64,000 nucleotides of DNA from Glycine soja (GCF_004193775.1 NC_041021.1:8872651-8936650); one strand, 5' to 3'. Counted from the first letter of the stretch, positions 23,554 to 36,661 are shown. A program made the numbers and translations. The notes: generated from the letters alone by a model not told the origin.

Positions 23554-23627
<74 letters not shown>

Positions 23628-26282
23628 TAGAAGTTTTCTTTAAATCATTTACTTTAACAACAATCTATCTAGCACCAGCCTTGGATTTAGGTTGTGGAGT
23701 ATCATCAAGTCCTTTCAAAGCACTGTTGAATACAAGGAACATTAAAATATTGATGTTGCTGAGTAATGCTAATGCAAATGTATGGAAAAACAACACTGAC
23801 ATGTTAATTATTCCTTTAAGGTAGTTGTCTGACCTATTATGCAAGGAACAAAACCAAACAACAAGATTTTCCTTAGGCAAAATGATGATCATTTGCCAGT
23901 GTGCGTTGTAGTGGAGACCAATATAGGTTATTGTAATATTATACATTATTTAAATTCATTTGTTCAGTTTTACTTAACCATTCAGGTAGGCTCTTAGGTA
24001 GACATCGCATTTTGAATTCTGCATCCAGTTCTTCATGTAACTTTTTGATTCAAATTGTGATTGCCCAAATCTCTAGATGGACTGTGGCTCGAGGAATCCA
24101 TACACATCGAAATTCCCCACTCGCATACGTGTCTCGATCAGATGCCTATTGTTGTTAACACAAATTTAATTATGTATGAATTTAAAACAATAACTTAAGT
24201 AATTAACAATAATCTAAATTGACTTACAGAATCCACAACTGTATAACAGAGATGCTGAGACATTGACCACCGTGTGCTATTTCAGATAGATCTTCATGCT
24301 TTATGTACAAGGGGAAGTCTTGATTAAACACCCTGAACACGGTAGCATCCCACATAACCTACAAGGGCTTCAAAAAAAGCCGTGGAATGGTCAATGTCAT
24401 CAAATATAGGGGATCATCGACCTCATGATCCAGCCTATCTACAGGTTTCGCGGGTCCCACAGCTCCCTGTTTATCCAATAGAGTTAATTAACATAATTCA
24501 ATTACAGTGAACAATTGAATTGAAAAAAGAAGCATTTAATGACAATAAAATACCTGTTCTGATAAACGCTTCACCAGATGTGTCGGCCATGCAAAGAAGC
24601 TGTTAAGTGTCTGCCCACTAAGTTAACCTCGTTAGTGGGTATAGGAACGGGAGCATCTTCATCTTTAAACTCCTCAACACCGACCTTCACTTGATCATGC
24701 AACAAAGGGATGTTGTGAACGGTTGTGGATCTCTCATAAACTCTTCCTAGGGAAACTAGGCGAGGAGAATTTTCTTCAGTGTACAACCTGCATTTGTCTG
24801 AGTCACCCGTGTCTGGATAGTTCCCTGAGGGATCAACACAACTCTCTTTTGTGCTGACACGAGCAGCTGAGGGACCAACCTCAGGCTCCGGAGGCAGTGT
24901 AAGTCCCCGTAATTGCATTTGTGATTGAAACTGGAACTATATCTGGCTGAAGGATAACATCAGCTGCCGAGTCACTTTTTCTATGATCGACTCCTCCAGC
25001 TGGTCCCTGACTTGTTAAGTCAGCTGCTCTAGTTCTTTGGGAGCCATGGAGGAAGAAGTGTGGGAGGTCCATGGAGCCGATCCAAAGTATTGCTTGATGG
25101 TCACATCGACTCCAGTAGCACGCACACGACCAGGGTATTCTGATCGCCCAATGGTAGCAGTCAGAACATCCTGAAGTCTATGGGGGACAAAGGAACCCTA
25201 TGACACCTGTTCCTCCAATGAGTCCTGTACAAAAGAAATTTATTTGTTTAGTCAATCAGAGAATAAACATAAATAATTACAATAATTAATTGAAAGTGAC
25301 TTACAATCTTCTCAGCGATTTCCTTTGCTGTCTCAGACGTCATCTGACCAGTTTTCTTGGTGCAGCCCATCTTCCACTTCACGTGTCGTCTGATGGGAGA
25401 TGGAGGGTCAATCACGGCCTCAGTGCTTCAGGATTGAGCAACTTCCTCCAATTTTTTCTTTTTCTTCTCAGCCATCAGCTTCTGTTCTAAATATTCATAA
25501 CCCCCACGAGACAACACGTGGGGGGCAGTGTTTTGCTTCTTGATGGCCTATGGTTTTTTCCGCACATCCTGCAAAAATTGAACATTAATGAAACTCATGA
25601 TTACAATGTATTATAATAAGTGAATTTTAACTTGAAAACAATGAAAATGACAAAGTACATACCTCCCACGAGGGGTCTCTACGGCTCTAACAAAATTGGG
25701 CCCATTTCTCCTTGCTAATGCCGTATTTTTTGCAGTGTCATCCACACTATCCTTGTCGACTGCAAGTGTCCATTTTGACGTCAAATCAGACTTAAACTGT
25801 CTCCATTGCTCCCCCATAGTCTGAAGTATTTTCTGTTTTGTCCTAATGTCAGATGCTCCAGGGATATCAAATTCAGCCTGACAAACAAAAAATTAGGTTT
25901 TATTGTTAGTAAATTATAAATTTTGCCTAATAAACAAAATGCAAGATGAAAATTAAAATACCTGAATAGCCTCCCATATCAAATTCATCTAAGCAGTAGG
26001 GACTTGCTTCCAATTCTCGTATGTCACGACGACTTTATCACGAGCGACAATCCCCAAATATGTTCTTAATTTCTTCTTGTGGGGACCGTCGGCCTTCCTG
26101 ATCGCAGAATCGACGTGGACCATCAGTCTGTCTGCCCCAACTGGTCTAGTCGCTAATGATCTTAGTCGTGTGGCTTTTCTTGTCAGCTTCAAGGTAAACG
26201 GCGACTGTGATGCTGCTTCAGTAAGAGAAGGAGGAGAAAAAGAAGGAGAAGGAGTAGGAGGAGAGCTGGGTGGAGTAGCCAT
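23224..26282 (-). pseudogene. CACTA second gene: TNPA-type protein with Ulp1 protease domain (broken)
   Basis: The start ATG at 26280-26282 opens a proline/serine-rich N-terminus (MATPPSSPPTPSPSFSPPS), followed by a plant transposase (Ptta/En/Spm) segment with GEQWRQFKSDLTSKW near 25810. Further on (minus strand, about 24400-23224) are peptides of a C48/Ulp1-like cysteine protease: FPLYIKHEDL, the catalytic-His region AHWQMIIILPKENLVVWFCS, the catalytic-Cys region GSTECGYYVMHGMS and the end RIQWAQYYLKVKNQT. Ulp1-like domains are known in plant CACTA proteins. Exons are separated by probable introns (a TA microsatellite at 23558-23625 lies in one). At least one in-frame TAG (24359-24361) interrupts it. 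Confidence 0.75.
23558..23625. repeat. TA dinucleotide microsatellite
   Basis: About 34 uninterrupted TA units in a probable intron of the CACTA second gene. Confidence 0.95.
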
Positions 26283-26386
26283 CGACCTGTAAATAAACAA
26301 ACTTTAGTTAATTAACATTATCAAAAAAATTGAATCAGATATGTAAATGAATGGACTGAAATGAAATACATAATAAGAAAATTACA

Positions 26387-29300
26387 TTAGACGATGTTAA
26401 TTAATTCTCCTTCATCATGATCATTACGATTAGCATGAACGTCGTCAGCTTCTTCTTCTCCAACGACGTTAGGCGACATTTGTGTGGACAAAGGACTAAC
26501 ATAAGTATCAATGTATGAATCATCATCTTCTACATTAACACCAATTGTTTTCCCGTGTAGAACCACTGACCACCATTCATCACAAGGGTCTTGAACATAA
26601 AATACTTGTTTAGTTTATTCTACCATGATGAAAGGGTCATTCTGCTAAGTTAGTTTCTTTAGATCTACCAACGTAAATCCCACATCATTGGTTCGCACGC
26701 CGGTGTTGCTGTCAACCCATTTACATGTGAAAACACAAATAGTAAATTTGACGTAGTTAAGCTCCTAAATTTCTTCAATGAACCCAAAGTAAGGGATGGA
26801 AGCTACACAGGGATTGTCATCATGTACACTGGCGAAGTGTTGAGATTCAGCCCTTAGGGTGACCCCAGTGTTTTGTATTGTACTTTTCTCGTCTTGTGCT
26901 TTTGTATAAAAGGAATACTTGTTTATGTCGTATCCTTGCCAAGTTATAACATTTCTTTTAGGTCCATCTGCTAGCTTTCTTAATGTTTCAGAAGCATTTT
27001 CATCAGCAAATATTATATCTTTAAACCAATCAAGGAAAGTCTTGTTATGCCTTTTCAAGACCAGTTCTTTGACATTTTTCGATTACCTTCTTTGACTAAA
27101 CTTTCATGCTGAAGTATGTATGGCAAAACTTCATTATCGTTATTCAACACATACAAGAGAGCTTGTAACAAATCTTCTAGACTTGGAGTGATAACATGCA
27201 GTCCTCTTGAACTCTTACCGCCCACTCTATCGTCATGGCGAGACTCGAGAAGCCCAACAAGTTAGCTTTTTCAATGTACTCTGAACAAAATTCAATGGTT
27301 TTTTTTGCAATGTACCTTTCAACAATAGATGTTTCTGGACAATGTAGATTCTTCATATACCCTTTTAAGATCTTCATGTATTGCTCAACCGAGTACATCC
27401 ATCGCAAATAAACAGGACCACAACATTTGATTTCTCTACCCAGATGAACAATTAAGTAAACCATGATGTCAAAGAAAGCAGGAGGAAAATACGTCTCCAA
27501 CTAGCACAATATAATTGCAGCCTCGTTTTCCAGCTTATCAAACTTTGCTACATATGGCATTGAAGAAAAAGCACATGCGAGTTATGGCTAACTTGACTTT
27601 GTTCGGCAAAATGTCTCTTATGACCACGGCTAACAATTGTTGCATCAAGACATGACAATCGTGAGACTTTAACCCTACCAACTTTAGATCCTTCAACTGC
27701 ACAAGGCTCTTAATATTTGAAGATTATCCTTGTGGGACTTTGACTCGGCACAGACACTGACAAAAACTGATCTTCTCCTTTCTGGACAAAGTATGACAAG
27801 CTGGAGGCAAGTATATTTTTTTACCATAAGACCTTGGATGCAACTGTGATCGTATATCCATCTTAGCTAGATCTTGACGGGTATTCAAACCATCTTTCGT
27901 CTTGCCTTGAATGTTAAGGAGCATCCCAATGATACTATCACATACATTTTTCTCCACATGCATAACATCAATACAATGTCTAATATCTAAATCAGACCAG
28001 TATGGAAGATCAAAGAAAATTGACCTCTTCTTCCATATGCAAGTCTTAATTTTTTCCTTCTTTTGGATATTTCCAAATATAGTATTCAGGTGTTCAACCT
28101 GCTACAAGACCTGCTCACCAGTCAACGGTATCGACGCATTTTCATGCTCTTGACTTCCATTAAATGTTTTTTTCAGTCGCCTGTAAGGGTGATGAGGTTT
28201 TAGAAAATGTCGGTGTCTAGTGTAGACTGTTTTTCTACCATGTTTCAGTTGTATGTAACTTTTGTCTTCTTCACAGATGGGGCATACATGATGACCCTTA
28301 ACAGTGTAACCGCTCAAATTCCCATATGCTAGAAAGTCATTAATGGTACAAAAAAGCATTGCACACATTTGAAAAGTCTCATTCTAAAACCCATCAAACA
28401 CTAAAACCCCCTCGTCCCACAACTTTGTCAGGTCTTCAATCAACGAACTTAGATAAACATCAATGTCATTTTCTGGCTGTCTTGGGCCCGATATCATCAT
28501 GGACAACATCATGTATTTTCGCTTCATGCACAACCAAGGAGGCAAATTGTAAATTACTAGTAGAACTGGCCATGAATTGTGTTGAGTGCTTAAATTGCCA
28601 TATGGATTCATTCCATCACTGGCTAGTCCAAGCCTAAGATTTCTTGCCTCTTTGTCAAAATCCGGAAACAAACGATCTATCTTCTTCCACTGGGAGCAAT
28701 TAGCCAGATGACGGACCATTCCATCGCATTTTCTGCCATTTGCATGCCATGTAAGGTCTTTAGCGTCATCTCCATTAGAAAAAAGACGCTTAAACCTTGG
28801 AACGATCAGCAGATACCACAACACCTTCGCTGGGGGGCCCTTGTTTGAGTTTTTATCAATACTACACTCCTCATCATCCTTGACTTTTTACTGTGATACC
28901 CCACACCTAGAGCATTTGGACATTTCTTGAAATTCATGTCTGTACAATATGCAATCATTTTGGCAAGCATGAATCTTCTGATACTCCATACCCATCGGAC
29001 ACAGTATCTTCTTCGCCTAATAGTAACTTTTAGGCAATGTGTTTTCCTCTGGAAGCATATTGTGCACTACTTGAAGTAGTGAACTAAAGCTTTTGTCACT
29101 CCGCCCATATTTGGCCTTCACATTAACCAAACTTAATATCGCCGACAACAGCGTCAACGAATTCTTGCACCCCGAATACAAATGCTTCTTTGAATCACTT
29201 TGCAATGTATCATACATAGGGGCATGTGCTTGCTGAAAAGACTCTTGTCCAATGTCACAAATCATATCCTCCAAGCTATCTCCCATTTCTACATCAAACG

Positions 29301-29565
29301 GTTCAGATTGGGACCCACTCTGCATGTCTGTCAATTCACCATGCCATATCCATGTGTTGTAATTCTTCTTAATCCCATCACACAATAGATGCTCCCGTAT
29401 GTCGTCCAGTATTTGTCGTCTTCCATTCAAACAATTGATGCAAGGACAATAATATTTTCTATCCTCATCCGGTCGACTTCTTTTGGAGGCAAATTGCAAG
29501 AACTATTTGACACATTCCTCACATGCTGGGCTCATGCGACTTTCATTCATCCAACTTCGATCCAT
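26387..29565 (-). pseudogene. CACTA TNP2 transposase (broken)
   Basis: The first ATG (29563-29565) opens MDRSWMNESRMSPACEEC, the transposase-associated N-terminal domain, continued by YYCPCINCLNGRR. The TNP2 catalytic region (Transposase_21 family) covers about 28824-27724, with LWYLLIVPRFKRLFSN, GLASDGMNPYGNLS and HVEKNVCDSIIGMLLN. DUF4218 follows at about 27500-27177 (YFPPAFFDIMVYLIVHLG), then DUF4216 at about 27058-26640 (KWVDSNTGVRTNDVGF), and an acidic end stops at 26387. TNP2 cuts and joins CACTA ends in the nucleus. Full domain order is kept, but in-frame stops at 29503, 28384, 27501, 26765, 26645 and 26615 and others make it non-functional. It is transcribed toward the second gene. 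Confidence 0.85.
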
Positions 29566-31019
29566 CTAAATAATAACTTCGTTATACTCAAAAAGTTATT
29601 CGATACATGAAAATCTCACTTTTTTATTATAGGTGTGATCCTATCCCATTCAGGAAGACCTTTTTTTATGGTAGCTTCATACGTCAAGGTTAATTCTATT
29701 TTGTTAAATTTGACAAAATTTCAGCAGCATTTCGCATTGGTCTCCAAGTACATGACATGAAATCGATGAAATTAATTTCTCAACAATCAAGTATGCACTC
29801 AGAGAACAACTAGAAATGCATTGTACCAAAATTTCATCAAATTCAACAAAATATTGTTAACCTTAACGCATGAATCTACCATAAAAATACGAGTCTCCCC
29901 AAACTGTCCAAATGGACAATTCAAGATTGAATACAATGATTAATGCAAACTGTCCGCAAGAATCATTGCATTCATTAACAAACGAGAATCTAAGGTTCAC
30001 TCATTATGAACAAAAGTTGCATCTAAAGCAAAGTACATTAATGGCATACAACAACATACAAAAACAATCATAACAAAATTAAGCATCAAAATTGATTGCA
30101 AACTTTCATATATATGATGATGATCAGTATAGTGTCCAAGAACGAATGTCATGATGACGATGAAAAGAACTAGATAAATAGTGCCTACAATTTAAATATT
30201 TCATTGGTAAGTAGGTATATCATGAAGTAACACCAATGGACTTGCTGCAAGCTACTCAAAGTTAAGGTATATTTTTTTTCATTGTATTTGTCTGGCCCAT
30301 TGCTTTAATTTTCTAACCAACTTGCTTAAGGTAATGTATTTCTCATCATTATCAGTCCTTAAGGTTTTGGGGTTAGGATACACTAATGCCTTTGTGCATA
30401 TTAAGATATAGATAATCGTGCATATATAGTTTCTCTATGATGTTATTTTGGGGGCCTTTTTAGAGAAGACACCCAGGGTTAAGTCCACTTTGAGGGTTTT
30501 CATTGGGGGGTAGTTGTCCATGGCTATTACTTTTGGTTTAACAAGGCTTGTACATCATTATAGACAGCTATCCCACATTATATATATGTTGATATCACTA
30601 TCCTAGATTATAGACAACTATGCTGGACTTGGAGTAGCTAGATTTGGTTGGACTTGGACTTCTCTTTATTGGTTACCTAATTGTAGCTACTTAGATTCAA
30701 ACAGATTGAAGCTGGAGTTATGTGCTAGTGTTTGATTTTATCATGGGATCAAGAACATTGTTCGTGTATGATGAAGAAAATCTTAAATCAAGGGTAGCAG
30801 TCTAGAAGCAAAAATCCATATGGCTTTTATAAGTATTTAAGGTAGCAATCTTGCAGGGGATAATATTGACTGCAATCTAGTATTTCATACTGCTAAGTTT
30901 GCCTAAAATAGTTCCATTAATAAGTCTACTAGTAAGAGTCCATTTGTCATGGAGTTCTTTTATCAAAAAAGAACTAAACAAAACAAAAAGGGACTTAATT
31001 ATTTATGATTTATATTCAG
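29566..31019. other. CACTA interior, non-coding
   Basis: Lies upstream of the TNP2 start. No recognised coding exon. It may include the transposase 5' leader intron and captured intron DNA. Confidence 0.4.
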
Positions 31020-31150
31020 GTTGTTCGTCTCTCAGTTGCTACTCAGGATTTACCAAATTCTGTAATTTGCAATGTTCACGGTGTGAATCCCAAATTGTTG
31101 AAAATTGGAGAAAAGATTGCTGCAGATAAGGAGCTGGGGCAGATATCTTG
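31020..31150 (+). pseudogene. Unidentified captured exon in the CACTA element
   Basis: After a TATATTCAG acceptor, an open frame encodes VVRLSVATQDLPNSVICNVH and a segment with KLLKIGEKIAADKELGQ. It remains open to a stop at 31209. The composition is that of a normal soluble protein. It lies opposite to the transposase genes, next to other captured exons. I cannot name the parent. The right boundary is approximate. Confidence 0.4.
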
Positions 31151-31211
31151 CTCATATAAAGCCAGATATAGTACATTGATCAGTGTGTGTGATCAGCCCA
31201 TTTGTGCATAA

Positions 31212-33522
31212 TTTTAGACAATTTCATCTCTAGGCTAGGTATAGGGTACTGCACTATTAAAAAGGCAGTCCTGAGAAAACAATTATTGTTTCAAAATAAT
31301 ACTCTGGCCTTAGAACCTTACACTTAAACTATATATGGCTTAATCCTTGTAATTAACACCTTTAAACAAATTTTCATAAAAACAAACATTTAAGCATAAA
31401 TTTCAGATCAAGTATGTGGTTAAAAAACCAGCAATTTCAAAGACATCCTCGAGTAAGGAAGCTTGAACGAATGTAAAAATTATCAATGAAAAATCACAAC
31501 TTCAAGTGAGATTATCCAAACTTCTCAACTCTCTGTCAGCTTGAAGCTTCTAGGACTTTAACACCTGGCTGGTAGCTGTATTTGGCTGTAGTGTTTTAAT
31601 ACAGGCTTTAGTCTGTGTATTTAAAGCCTTTTATTAGCTATGACAAGCAAGAACAAGTATTATTTATATACATCTTTAACAACAATAATATATGTATAAT
31701 GATAAATTTAAAGTGCTTGTTGAATCTCTACAATAAATAGTTATGAAAAAGTTATTACTACTATTATTCATATAATTGCATGCCTTTACCTTTTTCTTTT
31801 AGACTTTTGGTAAAAAAAAAATTGGTAAGCTGGAATTCTACCTTCCAAACCTGTCCCTAATACTAAGCATGGTCACTATACCCGTTTATGCTAGTCGCAT
31901 TGGGAATCGATACTTTGATTTTCATTTGGTAGTTAATTTCAACAAAACATTGAGTGTTATCTATACACTCTTTTAATCTACCTACAACTACCAATTATAT
32001 GTTCATTGCAGGGTGTAAATTATGCTTTTATAATTCCTGTATAGCTTAATAAACTAGTAGGACAGCCCAATACTTCAGCCCAAGAGCAAATTATTGCTCA
32101 CAACAAGGGGAAATTTCAGCACCAAGACAAAACATGCATCCTTAGCTTAATGGGTCAGTTGTGGCTAAACAAAAAATAGACAAAGTTGATTCAAACCTCT
32201 AGGCTTTTAATCTACTCCTGGTATTGAGACATCAATTGCTTCAAATGCAGCCACTACACCCACTACTAGCTAGGAACTATGATTAAAAACAACATAACAA
32301 TGCGCTTTACACATATAGATGTATATATAAGAAGTAGTAACAATGTGCTTTACCTGGAGTTGATATAATCAAACAGCTTCCACAACAAGGCCAATTAGCA
32401 GTAGTGAATGATAACCTAAATATAAAAAGCATATGGCAATTAGCCATGGGCCATACTGCCACAACAATTATATGTATCACATTTTGCACAAAAAAACCTT
32501 TGAGAACTAATGAGTAATGGCATTAGAAGAACTCAAAGTCAAACCAAGTTCAACTACAACAAACTAATTCAGCTTATGCTCAACCAAAGTATGTGAAACT
32601 GCTTGTTGGCTATTAAAAGTGTTACTTATTCATGTGACAGACAATGAGAGTTCTAAGAGGATAATTCTTGTTTCTATTCATGATTAAGATTCACCAAGCA
32701 GATATAGTGTTCTTTCTCCGGTGATTGCTATCAAATGAACAACAAATTTGTTAGAGCAGAAAGGTATGAATACTGAATATTGAATTTTCAATTTTAGAAT
32801 GAATATTGAATACTTAAGAGTAGTAGGGTCTATTGTCATTTTAGAATGAATATTGATTTTTGTAGGCAGACAATAAATGTATAAGTGGAACAAGGCTTTC
32901 TTATCAATGGTAACTTGCAGATGCTAAATGTCTTAAAGCTTAGAGCTATGACAGAATGGATTTTTGCTGAGTTATTGTGAGTCAGACTAAGATCAAATTA
33001 GATGTTGGGTTTCGATGCTCTATTTTAAAGAAGGAACAACAGAGGATTGTTGTGTGTATGTGGTGTTTTAAGGGGAAGAAATATTCTTCTCCTAATCCTC
33101 CACTAAGGGAAGCAACTAGCATTTGGCTATGTAGCCCAAAACAAGAAAACATGAAAGAAAAAGCAATACATTTGTTTAGCATTCATATGCTTAATTAATA
33201 ATAATACTCAATCTATGCTTAGACACATAATGTATAAAGTGTATTAATAGAGAGAATAAAATAAGTGTGTAAGTGGAGCAAACCTTCTATATCAAAATAA
33301 TAATAAGATATTAACATAGGAGGTGCATCTTCTTATCACCAATGTCATTATAAGTTTCTCTGTCTTCCAATCATCCCCTTCCCTACTCCCTAGAACGTAA
33401 AACCAGCAAAGGCATTTTTCTTAATGAGCTGATCAATTACTAAGAATTTGATATCTTAATATTATATCACTGTACTCTCTTTTTTGTGATTATTGCTTAA
33501 TTTTTATCTTGTTGGCCTATAG
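31212..33522. other. CACTA interior, non-coding
   Basis: Mostly intron-like, AT-rich DNA. A 70-bp segment on the minus strand near 32355-32425, bounded by TTTAG and GTAAAG, could be another small captured exon, but no protein family was recognised. Confidence 0.35.
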
Positions 33523-33820
33523 GTTTACCAGCATTGGAGTAGTTTGTATCCTAGATTGGCCAAAGGAAACAATGCTTCTACAGTTTGTATCCATTGAAGT
33601 AGATACCCAACAACTCATCAACGCAGAAGTGTATAAATGGCAACAAACAGGTGTTCGGATAATATATAGACACGAGCTTAAAAGTACAACCTACAACACA
33701 GGGAATCTTAAATTAGCAATGAAATGTGATTATGTTAAGGATTATGAGTTTGTGGCAATATTTGATACTGATTTCCAGCCAACACCGGATTTCTTAAAGA
33801 AGACAGTGCCTTATTTCAAG
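33523..33820 (+). pseudogene. Cellulose-synthase-like C (CSLC-type) exon, captured
   Basis: Between a CCTATAG acceptor and a GTAAC donor lies one exon of a GT2 glycosyltransferase. It encodes [34 protein letters not shown] and [17 protein letters not shown], then [10 protein letters not shown]. The DTD of FDTDFQP corresponds to the metal/UDP-sugar-binding D-x-D of CSLC/CSLA enzymes, which make xyloglucan or mannan backbones in the Golgi. A small deletion shifts the frame after the first three codons, and no other exon is present. It is carried by the CACTA element in antisense to its transposase. Confidence 0.8.
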
Positions 33821-35415
33821 GTAACTTTTAGTCTATAAATTTCAAGTTAAAAGTACTGTTCATTTGAGTAAATGTAGCAACATATATTTGAATTTGAAAA
33901 AGAATAGTTATAGATGTTTGTTATTTAGACTCATAAAATCCTTATGATGATTTCACATTTTAGATTGAGTACATCCTTAAAGTTAGTGTCTAAGTTATAG
34001 AATCTGAAAGTGCTTTAGCTCTAAGTTTTAATTTGGAGATGTTATACATGCTTTTCACACTATAAAAAATGAAATTAGTGAACTTTTTGATCTATAGGCT
34101 CTAGTGTACAATATAAGTATATAAAGTTACCTGTAATGATCTAATTATTGATTTAAAATGGTTAATCATTCAGAGCAAAGAGTGATCAGTTGTACACATG
34201 CACTGGCATCCACCATCTTTTCATTCAAACTAAAGTTTTGAACCATTGGTGTTTTATTTTTATCCATATCAACTTTGTAGAACAACAACAACCCATAGAA
34301 ACACTAGATCTATGATCTCTATGACAGGAAGCTCTCATGTTGATTCAACTTTTAGGATTTTGTTCCTATTTTCCAAATTTTGTGATGAGATTTGTTTCTA
34401 TGTTCATATAATTGCTTTCAAACCCAATATTGGAAAACTACTTTTTCCTTGTTTCATTTTATTCAATACTTTTTCTCCAATCTTGCCTTTATCTTGCTAT
34501 TATATCCTATTTTATCCTATCATGCACACCACCAAAGTGGCACTAAATATCTTCACAAATACTAGAGAATATTATCGCCGCCAAATAAAAGTTCTACTCC
34601 ATGTTCCTTCTCTTAATTCTCCCTAGATCTCAAATAGCCTAAGGATGTAGAGGCAAGGGCTGGAAGTTTGCTTCAATAAAAATATAGGATTAACAGTCTT
34701 CCCAATGATATAATTTGGCAATTCCTTTCCTTACTCACTTTGGACTTCAGTATTTACTGTTGATATTGACAACAAATATTGGTCGTGGCCCTCCAAAACA
34801 ACCATTATTGTTGTTGTTCATAGTATTTGTTACTATTTTAAAGAAATAGAAAGATACTTGTGTATACCCCCCAAATACTATATTTTAAGAGCATAGCATT
34901 GTATATCGCCCAATAATTTAGTTTAAACTATATAGTAATATTACTATTATATACCCGCTTATATCACCTAAAATACCAGGCTTTAATTCCTCCCAATAAC
35001 TACAATAGATCATTGCGAATGTAGTTCTGCACAAGTTTGACCAACAATGCAAAACCAACTTATATATTAAAGAGCAATAGAGCTAGACATTTTGGTTATG
35101 AAGATAGAAAAACCTCAAATTTTGAACTATGAACAATACTGAAAAGCACCTTAAGTATTTCACCTAAAATTTATTTAAAAAGTAACATCTCAAGTGTAAG
35201 TTCTTAATCAATTTTTTGTTGCTTGTAGCTGACAAGATACTAGTTAGTTTACAGCTACCACACAAACCATTTGCCCCATTTTCATCTAGTTCTATCCTAA
35301 TTAAAAAATAACATCATAGGAAAAAAAGGAAATAAAAACTAACAACAAAGAGATATAATATGTTATTTTTCAATTGGTGCAATAGAGAAAAAAATTTAAG
35401 TGGTCAATGACTTAC
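33821..35415. other. CACTA interior, non-coding
   Basis: Intron-like sequence following the CSLC exon, with no further coding exon recognised. The open frame at 34246-34626 lacks any domain. Confidence 0.4.
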
Positions 35416-35601
35416 TCCAACAAGAAGGCCAAACTATACGTACTGTTGCAAACAATAACCCAAGAAAAGCACCAATACAAGCAATAAAGCCCAATTTGTC
35501 AACCTTCCAGATATAGCGAGCCTCACTTAGCTCAATTAATCCTAGAAGACCAGAGAGGACGATAGAGGCAAGGATAGCCATAGGGGTGTAGGACAAAAAC
35601 A
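35416..35601 (-). pseudogene. Sulfate transporter exon, captured
   Basis: On the minus strand a GTTACAG acceptor leads into [20 protein letters not shown] and then [26 protein letters not shown] donor occurs on the minus strand at 35411-35415. This is the conserved late transmembrane region of plant SULTR proton/sulfate symporters of the plasma membrane. A short indel near the 3' end shifts the frame. Only one exon is present, so it is a captured fragment, in the opposite direction to the CSLC exon, which implies independent captures. Confidence 0.75.
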
Positions 35602-36059
35602 CTGTAACAACCAAAAAATACATGTATTGAATTACTCTAGTTGGCATTTTAATTTTTGCGAAAATGCTCTGTAATACATGTATTTGAGTAAAGAACATTA
35701 CTCATTTATAGATTGCTGAATCAAGCCAGATGTTTATTTTTGTTTGTCTTTTAATTAAAAAATATCAAATTCGTGAAAAATACACTATAGAAACTACTTT
35801 TCATAAGAAGAAATCACAATGGGATCAGAAACGTGCTTCAGAGAGAAGTGAGCACAAAGAGGAACCATGAAGACATGAAGCTTACCTCCAACCCAACAGC
35901 GACAATGGCAGCGAGACAGGCAATGAGAACAGCGAGACTGGCAGTCACGAAAGGAAGTTGCGATGAAGACGATGAACAGCAAGACTAGCGCGGAGTTGCG
36001 ATGAAGACTGGTATTAACGTGGAGTTGTGGCAGAGACGTTAGTGAATTAGGGCGTGGAG

Positions 36060-36391
36060 CCAATAATATTTTTAAAAATCGAGTTGTTAACATTGATTTT
36101 TTTAAAAAAATCGATATTAATAAATTAACATCGATTTTTTTAAAAAAAAACCGATGTTAACTTCTAATTTACCAACATCGATTTTTTGAAAAAAACCGAT
36201 CTTAACGTAGTTATGTTAACATCGATTTATAAATAACCGATGTTAACCTACGACGTTAACATCAGTTTTTTTAAAAAATCAATGTTAAGAAAGTCTAATT
36301 ATTTATCATTATGCCACCGTGTTTGTTAATATCGATTTTGTCAAAAATCAATGTAAATGTGGCGATGTTAAATCTACATTTTGTAGTAGTG
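36060..36391. repeat. CACTA subterminal repeats, right end
   Basis: Repeated AACATCGATTTTTT and AAAAACCGATGTTAAC motifs in both orientations run up to the terminus GTAGTAGTG, mirroring the left end. Confidence 0.85.
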
Positions 36392-36394
36392 TTT

Positions 36395-36440
36395 CTGACA
36401 TGGTTCAGAGCCTATCCTAAATGGATCCCAATATTTGTCG
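36395..36440 (+). mobile_element. TRIM-like element, right part with primer-binding site
   Basis: Directly after the CACTA target duplication comes ctgacatggttcagagccta, a slightly damaged initiator-Met tRNA primer-binding site (usually TGGTATCAGAGC). It continues the LTR-like sequence that ends at 22491, so the TRIM element was split by the CACTA insertion. Confidence 0.55.
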
Positions 36441-36460
36441 GCAGGTAGCCTTGAGCGTGT

Positions 36461-36468
<8 letters not shown>

Positions 36469-36534
<66 letters not shown>

Positions 36535-36661
36535 TCAATGTTAAAGTTTGAAATATTTTCCTTTTAATTATTTATATATTCTACTAAAACTAATTATATG
36601 TATATATTTTGTTATGATTTTAAATACTTTTAATCTTTTAGGCTATTTATTTCATGCTTTC

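Larger units (their letters stand above)
22492..36391 (-). mobile_element. CACTA (En/Spm, Tgm-like) transposon, 13.9 kb
   Basis: The left end is CACTATTAGAAAATATG. The right end, read inward, is CACTACTACAAAATGTAG. A 3-bp target duplication TTT flanks both sides (22489-22491, 36392-36394). Subterminal repeats of the AACATCGGTTTTT type fill both ends. Two transposase genes are encoded on the minus strand, both broken by stops. In the right half there are captured exons from host genes. The left terminus resembles the soybean Tgm family, in which gene-fragment capture (Tgm-Express) is known. Joining the two flanks gives an uninterrupted TRIM-like sequence, which supports the boundaries. Confidence 0.9.

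Noticed and set aside
33509..33838. A complete small gene for a CSLC-like protein
   Set aside because: The similarity is bounded by splice sites and covers one exon only. Flanking residues are translated intron.
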